From Polyangium spumosum (GTDB taxonomy: Bacteria > Myxococcota_A > Polyangia > Polyangiales > Polyangiaceae), in the NCBI RefSeq assembly GCF_009649845.1, contig NZ_WJIE01000017.1, positions 62,001-126,000 of the forward strand: a stretch of DNA of 64,000 nucleotides. The letters run 5' to 3'. Shown here piece after piece: positions 9,797 through 16,929 of this stretch; position 1 is the stretch's first letter, and each line of letters opens with the position of its first letter. A program made the position numbers and the translations under genes. The notes below the pieces were generated by a model. It had not been told where the DNA came from and did not search any database. It saw only the letters and a list, made by a program, of their open reading frames with translations.

Positions 9797-11028
9797 GTCG
9801 GCGTGGCGAGGCCGCGCTTCTCCTCCGCCATCCGGCGAATGCAGAGCCGGAGCCCCTCCCGCAGGTTCGCGCACGTCGTCAAGCTCGACAGGTCGAGCCC
9901 GAGCGTCACCATCGTCTGCGCCACCGTGGGCCGGATCCCCGTGACGATCCCCTCCGCGCCGAGCAGCCGGATCGCGCGAAGCAGGCTGAAGATGTGGCTC
10001 GCCGTCATCGTGTCGACCATATCGACGCCGGTCAAATCCAGGATCGCGAAGCGCGCCGAGGTCCGCACGACCGTCGCGAGCAGGTCGTCCATCACGCGCG
10101 CCACGCGCTGGCTGTCGACGACGCCCATCATCGGCAGCGTGATCACCTTCTCCCAGACCTGGATCACCGGCGTCTCGAGGTTCCGGATGACCTCCTCCTG
10201 CCGCTCGATGAGCTCCATCTTCACCCGCAGCTCGGCCAGGGCTTTCGCCACGTCGTTTTTCGCGAGCGTCACGCCGAGCATCACCGGGATCTCGCCATTT
10301 TCGTCCTGCATGGGGAGGAAAATGCTCTCCCACAGGATGTCGTGGGCCTCGGTCGCCACGCGGACCGGCTCTCCGGCGAGCGCGCGCTTGATACTCAGCA
10401 CGCCCTCCTGCTCGGGCCCATACAGATCGACCACGCTCGTCCCCACGAGCTGCCCGGGCTCGAATCCGCCCGTTCGGCACCCTTTGCCGTCCTGCATCAC
10501 GTACATGCAATTCTGATCGATCAAATAAGCCGAGATGTCCAGGTGATCGAGGATGGCGCGGAGCACGCGCTCGGGCGCGGTCGGGGGCAAGGAGGCGAGG
10601 TCCTCGGCCGGGGGCACGACCAGCCGACCCGCGGAGATTCGCGGCGTGGGGACGATGGTCACGTAGATCTCGGCCCCGCCCGGCGCGCGCCGCGCGCTCA
10701 GGGAAAAGGAGCGATACGCGCCCGCGGCATCACGAATCTGGCACGCGGCGCCAAAGTCCTCGCCTTCGGCCATTCGCGCCCACGCCGAGGCGACGTTCGC
10801 CTTGTGATCGGGGTGCATGGCCTCGAAGAGCGAGCCGCCTCGTACGCGCTCGGCCCCGAGGACCCGCTCGGCCTCTGGATTGAAGCCGCCGATCGCGCCT
10901 TCCGGGTTCGTGGCAAGAAAGACACCCGGGCAATGCTGGAACCAAGCCGAATCCATTACGCACTCCGCGACCGAGGAGACGAGCGATGATTCGAATATCA
11001 CGACCGTATCATCGAGGTCGAGCCCCAA
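9790..11028 (-). CDS. PAS-PAS-STAS sensor, RsbR (stressosome) family
   Basis: RsbR-type proteins form stressosome complexes that relay stress to RsbT-like kinases. This 412-residue protein has two PAS-like sensor regions (about 25-130 and 155-265), a short helical linker, and a C-terminal STAS domain (about 285-400). The STAS domain keeps the B. subtilis RsbR pattern LDLTGVDMVDT and TGIRPTVAQTMV, including both threonines phosphorylated in RsbR. MYVMQDGKGC in the second PAS contains Cys and Met that could matter for sensing, which is speculative. A Met at residue 25 (MDSAWFQH) is an alternative start. No RsbS or RsbT gene is adjacent. It is one of three RsbR-type proteins in the window. Confidence 0.85.
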   Translation of the reverse strand: MGLDLDDTVVIFESSLVSSVAECVMDSAWFQHCPGVFLATNPEGAIGGFNPEAERVLGAERVRGGSLFEAMHPDHKANVASAWARMAEGEDFGAACQIRDAAGAYRSFSLSARRAPGGAEIYVTIVPTPRISAGRLVVPPAEDLASLPPTAPERVLRAILDHLDISAYLIDQNCMYVMQDGKGCRTGGFEPGQLVGTSVVDLYGPEQEGVLSIKRALAGEPVRVATEAHDILWESIFLPMQDENGEIPVMLGVTLAKNDVAKALAELRVKMELIERQEEVIRNLETPVIQVWEKVITLPMMGVVDSQRVARVMDDLLATVVRTSARFAILDLTGVDMVDTMTASHIFSLLRAIRLLGAEGIVTGIRPTVAQTMVTLGLDLSSLTTCANLREGLRLCIRRMAEEKRGLATPTQ

Positions 11029-11111
11029 AACGTACGGACGGACGGATCCCGTCGAAAAATCCGAGGTGGCACGTCAACGACGTGACGCCCTTTTGGCTTG
11101 GGTGAGCCGGA

Positions 11112-11489
11112 TCAGTCTTCCACCCGCGATGCGAGCGCCTTCGGGGCGATCATCTTGTAGCTGCCCACGACGAGCGCCCGCACCTCGTTCCAGTCGACGG
11201 GCCCGTCCTTCTGCTCGTCGATCCGCACGTCGACCCAGCCGTGTTTGCCCACGTATTTCGCGATCGTGAAGCGCGGATCGGTGGCGACGAGCCCGGCCTG
11301 CATCTCGAGCGTGGTCTTCACGCCGAACGACCACACGCCATTTTTACCGCCGATCCCGGCGAAGATCTTGTCCTTCACGCGGAACGTCGGGTGTCCCCAG
11401 GCGAGGACCTCGGTCGCCTCGGGGAGGCTCATACAGATGGCGCGGAACCGCTCGAGGATGCCCCCGGGCCCCTGCATCTTGCTCACCAT
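11112..11489 (-). CDS. MmcQ/YjbR-like protein
   Basis: A small protein (about 125 residues) of the MmcQ/YjbR family, which adopts a CyaY-like fold and is of uncertain function (sometimes described as DNA-binding). Features matching the family are SLPEATEVLAWGHPTFRVKD (about 21-40), GVWSFGVK, and a C-terminal YVGKHGWVDVRI with the conserved Gly-Trp. The start is ambiguous: ATGs at 11492 and 11489 lie directly after GGAGAG, while ATG 11477 (MQGPGG) is better spaced from it. The gene diverges from the MYXO-CTERM-like gene across about 124 nt. Confidence 0.8.
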   Translation of the reverse strand: MVSKMQGPGGILERFRAICMSLPEATEVLAWGHPTFRVKDKIFAGIGGKNGVWSFGVKTTLEMQAGLVATDPRFTIAKYVGKHGWVDVRIDEQKDGPVDWNEVRALVVGSYKMIAPKALASRVED

Positions 11490-11613
11490 CATCTCTCCAT
11501 ACCCGATGTCGCGGACCTTTTCGACCTCCTCGTCGCGCCGCCGTGACCACGACGCGCCGCGACGGGGCCCCGTCGCGCTTGACTTCGCGGGGCGGAGGAG
11601 CGAGAAATCGCGG

Positions 11614-12021
11614 ATGCGCGCTTTCAATTCCCAGGACAAACGTTCCTCGACGCGCCGTCTTTGCGGCGCCCTCCTCGCGCTCGCGGCGCTCGTGGGCCCG
11701 GCGATCGCCGCCGCCGACGAGGTCGCGCGGGACGAGGAGAGCTGCATGAGCAAGAAGGCCGGCGATACGTGCGCCGATCCGGCCGGCGCCCCGGGGACGT
11801 GTGTCGCCGCCAAGGACTTTCGCGACCGCGAGCGGCTCCGCTGCGTGGCGGGCGCAAAAACCCCGACGCCGACGCCCTCGGCCGCCACCACGTCCGTGGT
11901 CGAAAAAAAGGGCTGCGCCGTGTCCGCCGCGGGAGACCAGGACCGAGGGGCGCCGCTCGCGATCGGCTTCGCCCTGGCCGCGCTCGCCCTCGGCCGCGCG
12001 AGGCGCCGCGCCGCGGGGTGA
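11614..12021 (+). CDS. Secreted protein with MYXO-CTERM-like C-terminal tail
   Basis: The 135-residue product starts with a signal peptide (basic RR, hydrophobic LCGALLALAALVGP, cleavage near AIAAADE). A short Cys-containing domain (Cys44, Cys53, Cys63, Cys77) follows, then a Thr/Pro linker. The C-terminus has a Cys (CAVSAAG), a hydrophobic helix LAIGFALAALALG and a terminal RARRRA cluster. That order, Cys then membrane helix then Arg cluster, is the MYXO-CTERM sorting signal found in myxobacteria. ATG 11614 is chosen because the signal peptide follows it. The membrane-protein gene begins 3 nt after its stop, so the two are likely co-transcribed. Confidence 0.75.
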   Translation: MRAFNSQDKRSSTRRLCGALLALAALVGPAIAAADEVARDEESCMSKKAGDTCADPAGAPGTCVAAKDFRDRERLRCVAGAKTPTPTPSAATTSVVEKKGCAVSAAGDQDRGAPLAIGFALAALALGRARRRAAG

Positions 12022-12024
12022 CGG

Positions 12025-12393
12025 GTGGACTGGTTCTGGGCATTCGTCTTCACGCAGGTCGTCGAGATCCCCATTTACATCTACGGCCTGCGCGTCCGCG
12101 CCTACGAGGCCTTCGGCGCGAGCGCCCTGACGCACCCGATCGTCTGGTTCGTCATCCCGGCGCTGTGGGAGCGCCTCTACCTCGCCGTCTTCGCGCCGCA
12201 CCCCTCGTTATGGATCGCGCAGACGCCGCGATACTGGATCATGGTGGTCATCGCGGAGACGTTCGCCGTGACCGCGGAGGCGGGGTATTTCCATTTCATC
12301 GGCAAGAAGAAGGCGCTGCGGTGGACCTTCGCGGCGAACATGGCGAGCGTCACCCTGGGGTTGGCGAGCCGCGCGATCTTCGATTGGCCGTGA
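12025..12393 (+). CDS. Small integral membrane protein, unknown
   Basis: A 122-residue protein with four predicted hydrophobic segments (about 3-23, 35-57, 70-92 and 99-118) and charged loops such as GKKKALRW. It begins with GTG at 12025, 3 nt after the stop of the MYXO-CTERM-like gene; translational coupling is likely. Nothing in the sequence identifies a transporter or enzyme family. The pairing with a surface-anchored protein may mean a shared envelope role, but that is inference. Confidence 0.7.
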   Translation: MDWFWAFVFTQVVEIPIYIYGLRVRAYEAFGASALTHPIVWFVIPALWERLYLAVFAPHPSLWIAQTPRYWIMVVIAETFAVTAEAGYFHFIGKKKALRWTFAANMASVTLGLASRAIFDWP

Positions 12394-12427
12394 CCGCCGG
12401 ACGAGCGCCCTGACAAACCTCGACGCC

Positions 12428-13126
12428 TCAGGCCTCGCCCGGCCCTCTTCGAGGAGGTCCGCCGCCGAACGAGGCCTCGGCGCCCGGCTCCGGCGGGGCC
12501 TCGTGGCCCGTGCCGTAGGCGCGCAGGAAGGCCTCGACGTGCTCGTCGGCGAATTTCTCCCAATCGAGCGGGCGCGCCTTCGTCCCGCCGAGCGGGCCTT
12601 GATGCAGGAGCGCGAGCAGGGGCGGCGAGGCCAGCGCGAGCGCCATTTGCCGCACGTCCCCCGCCCGGAGCTCGCCCCGCGCGACGTGCCGGGCGAGCCG
12701 CGCCTCGACGCATTCGAGCGTCGGATCGAGCACCTCGCAGAGGTATCTCGGGCCGAGCGTGGGCTCACGCAGGCCGCAGGCGAGGCCAATCGCGTGCACC
12801 TCGCCGACGCCGCTGCGGAAGCCGAGCTCGAGATAAAACAAAAACCCCCGGAGCGACGCGCGGACGGGAAGGAGCGGGCCCGTCGCGACCTCCAGGAGGT
12901 ACCGCTGCCCCCGCTCGTGCCAGTGCGAGAGCACGGCCGCGATGACACCCTCGCGCGAGCCGAAATAGTGCCGCAGCGTCGCCACGCTCACCCCCGCGGA
13001 CGCCGCCATTTCGCGAAAACTCACGCGCACGCCGTCGGGCGCCGAGAGCCGCCTCTGCACGGCGGCGACCAGCGACGCGCGGGTCGCCTCGAAGTCCGGG
13101 TTGCGTGAGCCTGCGGGCCTGCCCAT
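12428..13126 (-). CDS. TetR family transcriptional regulator
   Basis: The N-terminal helix-turn-helix is recognisable: FREMAASAGVSVATLRHYFGSREGVIAAV (about 38-66, shown in two parts by the HTH and recognition helix VATLRHYFG). TetR proteins repress nearby genes and release DNA on binding a ligand through the C-terminal helical domain, here about 70-205. The last 25 residues are Gly/Pro-rich and probably disordered. It is divergent from the two Rieske-related genes, with 136 nt between starts that contain an inverted repeat at 13236-13250, so it probably controls them and itself. The ligand is unknown. Confidence 0.88.
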   Translation of the reverse strand: MGRPAGSRNPDFEATRASLVAAVQRRLSAPDGVRVSFREMAASAGVSVATLRHYFGSREGVIAAVLSHWHERGQRYLLEVATGPLLPVRASLRGFLFYLELGFRSGVGEVHAIGLACGLREPTLGPRYLCEVLDPTLECVEARLARHVARGELRAGDVRQMALALASPPLLALLHQGPLGGTKARPLDWEKFADEHVEAFLRAYGTGHEAPPEPGAEASFGGGPPRRGPGEA

Positions 13127-13235
13127 CTCCTGGGTGGGTACTCTAGATCATCCGTCCAGCCGTTCAAGACCCCGGCGAGGCCGGCCGAAGCGGGCTCGGC
13201 GCGGCCTCCTTGACGAGCGCCTCATCTTTCGTACC

Positions 13236-13250
13236 TTGTACGTTCTACAA
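13236..13250. promoter_or_regulatory. Inverted repeat, candidate TetR operator
   Basis: TTGTA-CGTTC-TACAA is a 5-bp perfect inverted repeat with a 5-nt centre, placed just upstream of the ribosome-binding site of the first Rieske-related gene and between it and the divergent TetR gene. A partial GTAC repeat flanks it on the left. Position is right for repression of the Rieske genes; assignment as an operator is inference. Confidence 0.35.
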
Positions 13251-13262
13251 AACGGAGGTTTC

Positions 13263-13931
13263 ATGTTCGAGGGCTTCGCGAACGTCTGGACGCCGGTCCT
13301 CTCGGCGCGGGATCTGCGCGACGAGGCGCGTCGTGTTCGGGTGGCCGGAGAGGCGATCGTGCTCTTCCGCGACGAGGGCGGCGAGCCGGGGGCGCGCCTG
13401 GATCGCCCTTCGCCGTCCGAGGTGGTCGCGGTGGAGGAGCGCTTGCCCGCGCGCGAGGCCCTCAGCCTCGTCTGGATCTTCACGGGCCACGAGGCCCCGC
13501 CCGAGGGGCCGACCTTGCCTTCGATCGATCCGGTGCGGCCCCTCGTGATCCACGCCGAGACCTGGCCCGCGCCCTTTTCGCGCGTGGTCTCCGCCCTGCA
13601 AGACCCGGCGAACCTGCCCTTCACGTGGGCGCTCGGCGACGCGCCTGCCGAGCGCGCGCTCGAGTTTCACGCGCCCGGCTGCATCGAGTATTTTCTGCCC
13701 CCGCGCGCGAGCGAGAAGCGCACGCTCGTCTACTGTTTCCCCGAGTCCGAGCGGGCCACGCGTGTCCTCTTCTGCGCCACACGCGCGCCGGGCGACGGGC
13801 CCGTTCCGTCCTGGATCACCGAGTATTTCGCGGCGACGGACCTCGCCCGCGAGCGCGCCTGCGAACCCACCACGGTGAGCTCCGGCGGGGGCTTGACGAA
13901 GACGCTGCGTTTCTTAGAGCACTCGATGTAA
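13263..13931 (+). CDS. Rieske oxygenase paralog lacking both metal sites
   Basis: The 222-residue product is clearly related to the adjacent Rieske oxygenase: it begins MFEGFANVWTPVLSARDL against FESFANVWTPVITAREL, and both genes share ACAAAACGGAGG just before their starts, pointing to tandem duplication. Where the neighbour has CPHRG and CPFHGW, this protein has no Cys-x-His or Cys-x2-His. The mononuclear iron motif DMPHLPFIH has become DPANLPFTW. It should therefore bind neither the [2Fe-2S] cluster nor catalytic iron. It may be a structural or regulatory partner, or a decaying copy, but the frame is intact. The strong GGAGG before ATG 13263 argues for expression. Residue count and alignment are by eye. 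Confidence 0.75.
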   Translation: MFEGFANVWTPVLSARDLRDEARRVRVAGEAIVLFRDEGGEPGARLDRPSPSEVVAVEERLPAREALSLVWIFTGHEAPPEGPTLPSIDPVRPLVIHAETWPAPFSRVVSALQDPANLPFTWALGDAPAERALEFHAPGCIEYFLPPRASEKRTLVYCFPESERATRVLFCATRAPGDGPVPSWITEYFAATDLARERACEPTTVSSGGGLTKTLRFLEHSM

Positions 13932-13947
13932 CAAAACGGAGGCCACC

Positions 13948-15000
13948 GTGTTCGAGAGCTTCGCCAACGTCTGGACCCCGGTCATCACCGCCAGAGAGCT
14001 CGGAAAAAAGCCACGCTCGGTGAAGGTCGCCGGCGAGACGCTCGCCCTCTTCCGCGACGGCAAGGGCGGCGTGGGCGCGCTCGTCGATCGGTGCCCGCAC
14101 CGGGGCGTCGCGCTCTCGCTCGGCCAGGTCAACGCGGACGGTTGCCTCGCTTGCCCCTTCCACGGCTGGGCATTCCAGAAGGACGGCGCCTGCACGAAGG
14201 TCCCACTGAACACGATTTCTGCGGAGAAACGCGCTCGTTTTGGCGCGACGGCCGTGCCCGTGCGGGAGGTCGGCCATCTCGTCTGGGTCTTCACCGGGCC
14301 CGACCCCGCCGGCACCGAGCCCGAGCCGCCGCCCGCGCTCGTCGAGCCGGGGTGGCACGTCGGATACAATCAGGAGATCTGGAAGACGCACTGGACGCGG
14401 GCCATGGAGAACATGCTCGACATGCCGCACCTGCCGTTCATCCACGGAAAGAGCATCGGCCGGGAGCTCAAGCAAAAGATGACGCCGGATACGCGGCTCG
14501 ACGTGCGGATCGAGCCGGCGCCCTTCGGCGGCCGGATCTTCTCGAAATGGGACCACGAGCCGGCCGAGGTGGAGATCCTCGAGTGGCGCAAGCCAAACGC
14601 GATGGAGCTGCACATCATGGACGGGGCGAAGCGCAAGATGTACCTGCACGTCTATTGCATCCCGATCGACGAGGGCCACACGAAGATGCTCGTCGCCTCG
14701 GCGCGGACGTTCTTCGGCTCGCAGGTGTTCACCTGGATCGCGACGAGGTTCAACAACGTCCTCGGCGAGGATCGCGCCGTCCTCGAGACCTCGAGCCCGC
14801 TCGAGGTGCCGCCGCCGGGCGAGGAGCCGTCCGTCGCGACCGACGCGCCGACGCTTTATTTCCGCAAGTATTACTTCCGCGAGCTGCGCGGCTCCACGAC
14901 GACGCTCGTGCCCACGGGCCGGCTCGTCCGCAAGGCCGACGCGCCCCAGCCCGAAGCCGAAGAAGCGGGCATGCCCGACGGTGCGGCGGCCGTCCACTGA
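13948..15000 (+). CDS. Rieske [2Fe-2S] domain oxygenase
   Basis: A 350-residue terminal oxygenase of the Rieske non-heme iron type. The N-terminal Rieske domain has C49-P-H51 and C69-P-F-H72 ligands, with FHGWAF following. The C-terminal catalytic domain has NMLDMPHLPFIHG, which fits D-x2-H-x4-H for mononuclear iron. Such enzymes hydroxylate, demethylate or desaturate aromatic, steroid or alicyclic substrates with a reductase and ferredoxin, none of which is adjacent. It starts with GTG 13948 after GGAGG, 16 nt behind its metal-less paralog, so the two are one operon, likely under the divergent TetR. Substrate unknown. Confidence 0.9.
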   Translation: MFESFANVWTPVITARELGKKPRSVKVAGETLALFRDGKGGVGALVDRCPHRGVALSLGQVNADGCLACPFHGWAFQKDGACTKVPLNTISAEKRARFGATAVPVREVGHLVWVFTGPDPAGTEPEPPPALVEPGWHVGYNQEIWKTHWTRAMENMLDMPHLPFIHGKSIGRELKQKMTPDTRLDVRIEPAPFGGRIFSKWDHEPAEVEILEWRKPNAMELHIMDGAKRKMYLHVYCIPIDEGHTKMLVASARTFFGSQVFTWIATRFNNVLGEDRAVLETSSPLEVPPPGEEPSVATDAPTLYFRKYYFRELRGSTTTLVPTGRLVRKADAPQPEAEEAGMPDGAAAVH

Positions 15001-15060
15001 CTTCGCCCCCACATTCTTATTGGGAACGGCGCCCGGAATGCGCTATCTCCCGGGCTGCCC

Positions 15061-16929
15061 GTGAGCTCGCCTGCACCCGAACAGAATCCGCTCCGTCGCG
15101 CCACCATCCCGCATTTGCCCGCGCTCGACGGGCTGCGAGGGCTCGCCGTGCTCGGCGTGCTCCTCTTCCACGATGGCAGGCTCGACGGCGGTTATCTCGG
15201 CGTCGACCTGTTCTTCGTCCTGTCGGGATATCTCATCCACTCGCTCTTGCTCGCGGAGTGGAGCAAGACGGGGACGATCGATCTCAAGGCTTTCTGGGTG
15301 CGCCGCGCGCGCCGCCTTTTCCCGGCGCTCCTCGCGCTCCTGCCCGTGGTCGCGGCCTACGCGTACTGGCTCGCCAGGCCGGAGGAGCTCGATCGGATCC
15401 GCAAGGACGGCCTCGCCACGCTGGCGTACGTGGCGAACTGGCGCGCGATTTTTTCGGGGCGGAGCTACTGGGACATGTTCCAGGCCCCGTCGCCGCTCGA
15501 GCACACCTGGAGCCTCGCGATCGAGGAGCAATTCTACGTCGTCTGGCCGCTCCTCGCGTTCGGGGTCCTTCATCTCGCGCGGGGCTCGCGGCGCGTGATG
15601 CTCGCCGTCGCGCTCGGCCTCGCCCTGCTCTCGGGCGCGGCCATGGTTTGGCTGGGCACGCGGGCGGACACGGCCCGCGCGTACATGGGCACGGATACAC
15701 GCGGGGTGGCGATCCTGCTCGGCGCCGCGCTCGCGTGCCTGATGGCCGAGCGGGGGCCGTCGAAGGATCCGCGCGTCGTCCGGGCGCTCGACGGGCTCGG
15801 CGTTCTCGCGGCGGCGGCCCTCGCGTTCGCGTGGGTGAAGCTCGACGGGCAAAACCCGCTGCTCTACCGCGGAGGTTTTTTCGCCACCGAGCTCTGCGTG
15901 CTCGTGCTCATCACGTGCGCGGCGCACGGCGAGAGGAGCCTCGTCGCGCGCGCGCTCTCGTTCCGCCCGCTGGCCTGGGTGGGGCTCGTGAGTTACGGGC
16001 TCTACCTCTTTCACTGGCCGATCTACGTGGTGCTGCGGCCGGAGCGGCTGGGTTTGTCGGGGCTGCTTTCGTCGGCCTTGCGGTACGTGGCGACGTTCGG
16101 GGTGACGCTCGTGTCGTACCATTTCCTCGAGCAGCCGATCCGCAAGCGTGGCGCGCCGCTCGGGCGGCCGGCGCTCTCGCTCTCGTCGTCGGTGGCGCTT
16201 TGCGTCGGGGCGCTGGTGGTCGGGACGCAGCATCGAGCGGTGATGCGGATCGGGCTGCAGCTCTTGCCCTGGCCGGCGCCCGAGAATGCGGTGAAAATCC
16301 TGGTGGTCGGCGACTCCGCCGCGCAATCGCTCGGCGAGCGGATGCACGCGGTGCAATCCGGCACGGGGACGATCGTGTTCGAGAAGGGCACGCCCGATTG
16401 CAGCATCATGGAAGGCAGGCGGCCGGCGCGGTCGCTCACGAACGTGCCTCACGCGGGAGGGCCCTGCGACGCGCGCTGGGCGAGCGACGCGGACGAGCTC
16501 CACCCCGACGTGACGCTCGTGCTGCTCGGCGGCGGTTTTTACGCGCGCGTGGAGCTCGACGGCCGCTGGCAACGTATCTGCGATCCAGCCTGGGACGCGG
16601 CGTATGCCGAGGTGCTCGGGGACCAGCTCGTGAAACTCGCCGGCAAGACCCAAAGGCTGTACGTCGCGCGTATCCCCCCACCGGTGGGCGGCTGGGACAA
16701 ACCGGAGCTCGCAGGGCAGGTCGCCTGTTTCAACCGGCTCATCGAGAAGGCGGCAGAGCGCGACAAACGTATCCACGTGCTCGACCTCGCAGGGAGGTTG
16801 TGCCCGGGCGGGGTGTGCACGCTCGTGAATGAAGGCGAGCCGATCCGGCCGGATGGAATGCATTTTGGTGGGCCGGGGGCGAAGGAGATCGCGCGGTGGG
16901 TGATCGAGCAGGTCAAGCAGCCGCGATAG
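15061..16929 (+). CDS. OafA/YrhL-type acyltransferase with SGNH domain
   Basis: This 622-residue membrane protein is of the acyltransferase-3 family fused to an SGNH hydrolase domain, as in enzymes that O-acetylate LPS, peptidoglycan or exopolysaccharide. The N-terminal about 390 residues have some ten hydrophobic helices with the family motifs LPALDGLRGLAVLGVLLFH, GVDLFFVLSGYLI and EHTWSLAIEEQFY. The soluble C-terminal part has GDSAAQS (catalytic Ser) and PDGMHFGG with a D-x-x-H pair. It starts with GTG 15061. The next gene begins inside its last codons (34-nt overlap), suggesting coupling. Confidence 0.9.
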   Translation: MSSPAPEQNPLRRATIPHLPALDGLRGLAVLGVLLFHDGRLDGGYLGVDLFFVLSGYLIHSLLLAEWSKTGTIDLKAFWVRRARRLFPALLALLPVVAAYAYWLARPEELDRIRKDGLATLAYVANWRAIFSGRSYWDMFQAPSPLEHTWSLAIEEQFYVVWPLLAFGVLHLARGSRRVMLAVALGLALLSGAAMVWLGTRADTARAYMGTDTRGVAILLGAALACLMAERGPSKDPRVVRALDGLGVLAAAALAFAWVKLDGQNPLLYRGGFFATELCVLVLITCAAHGERSLVARALSFRPLAWVGLVSYGLYLFHWPIYVVLRPERLGLSGLLSSALRYVATFGVTLVSYHFLEQPIRKRGAPLGRPALSLSSSVALCVGALVVGTQHRAVMRIGLQLLPWPAPENAVKILVVGDSAAQSLGERMHAVQSGTGTIVFEKGTPDCSIMEGRRPARSLTNVPHAGGPCDARWASDADELHPDVTLVLLGGGFYARVELDGRWQRICDPAWDAAYAEVLGDQLVKLAGKTQRLYVARIPPPVGGWDKPELAGQVACFNRLIEKAAERDKRIHVLDLAGRLCPGGVCTLVNEGEPIRPDGMHFGGPGAKEIARWVIEQVKQPR

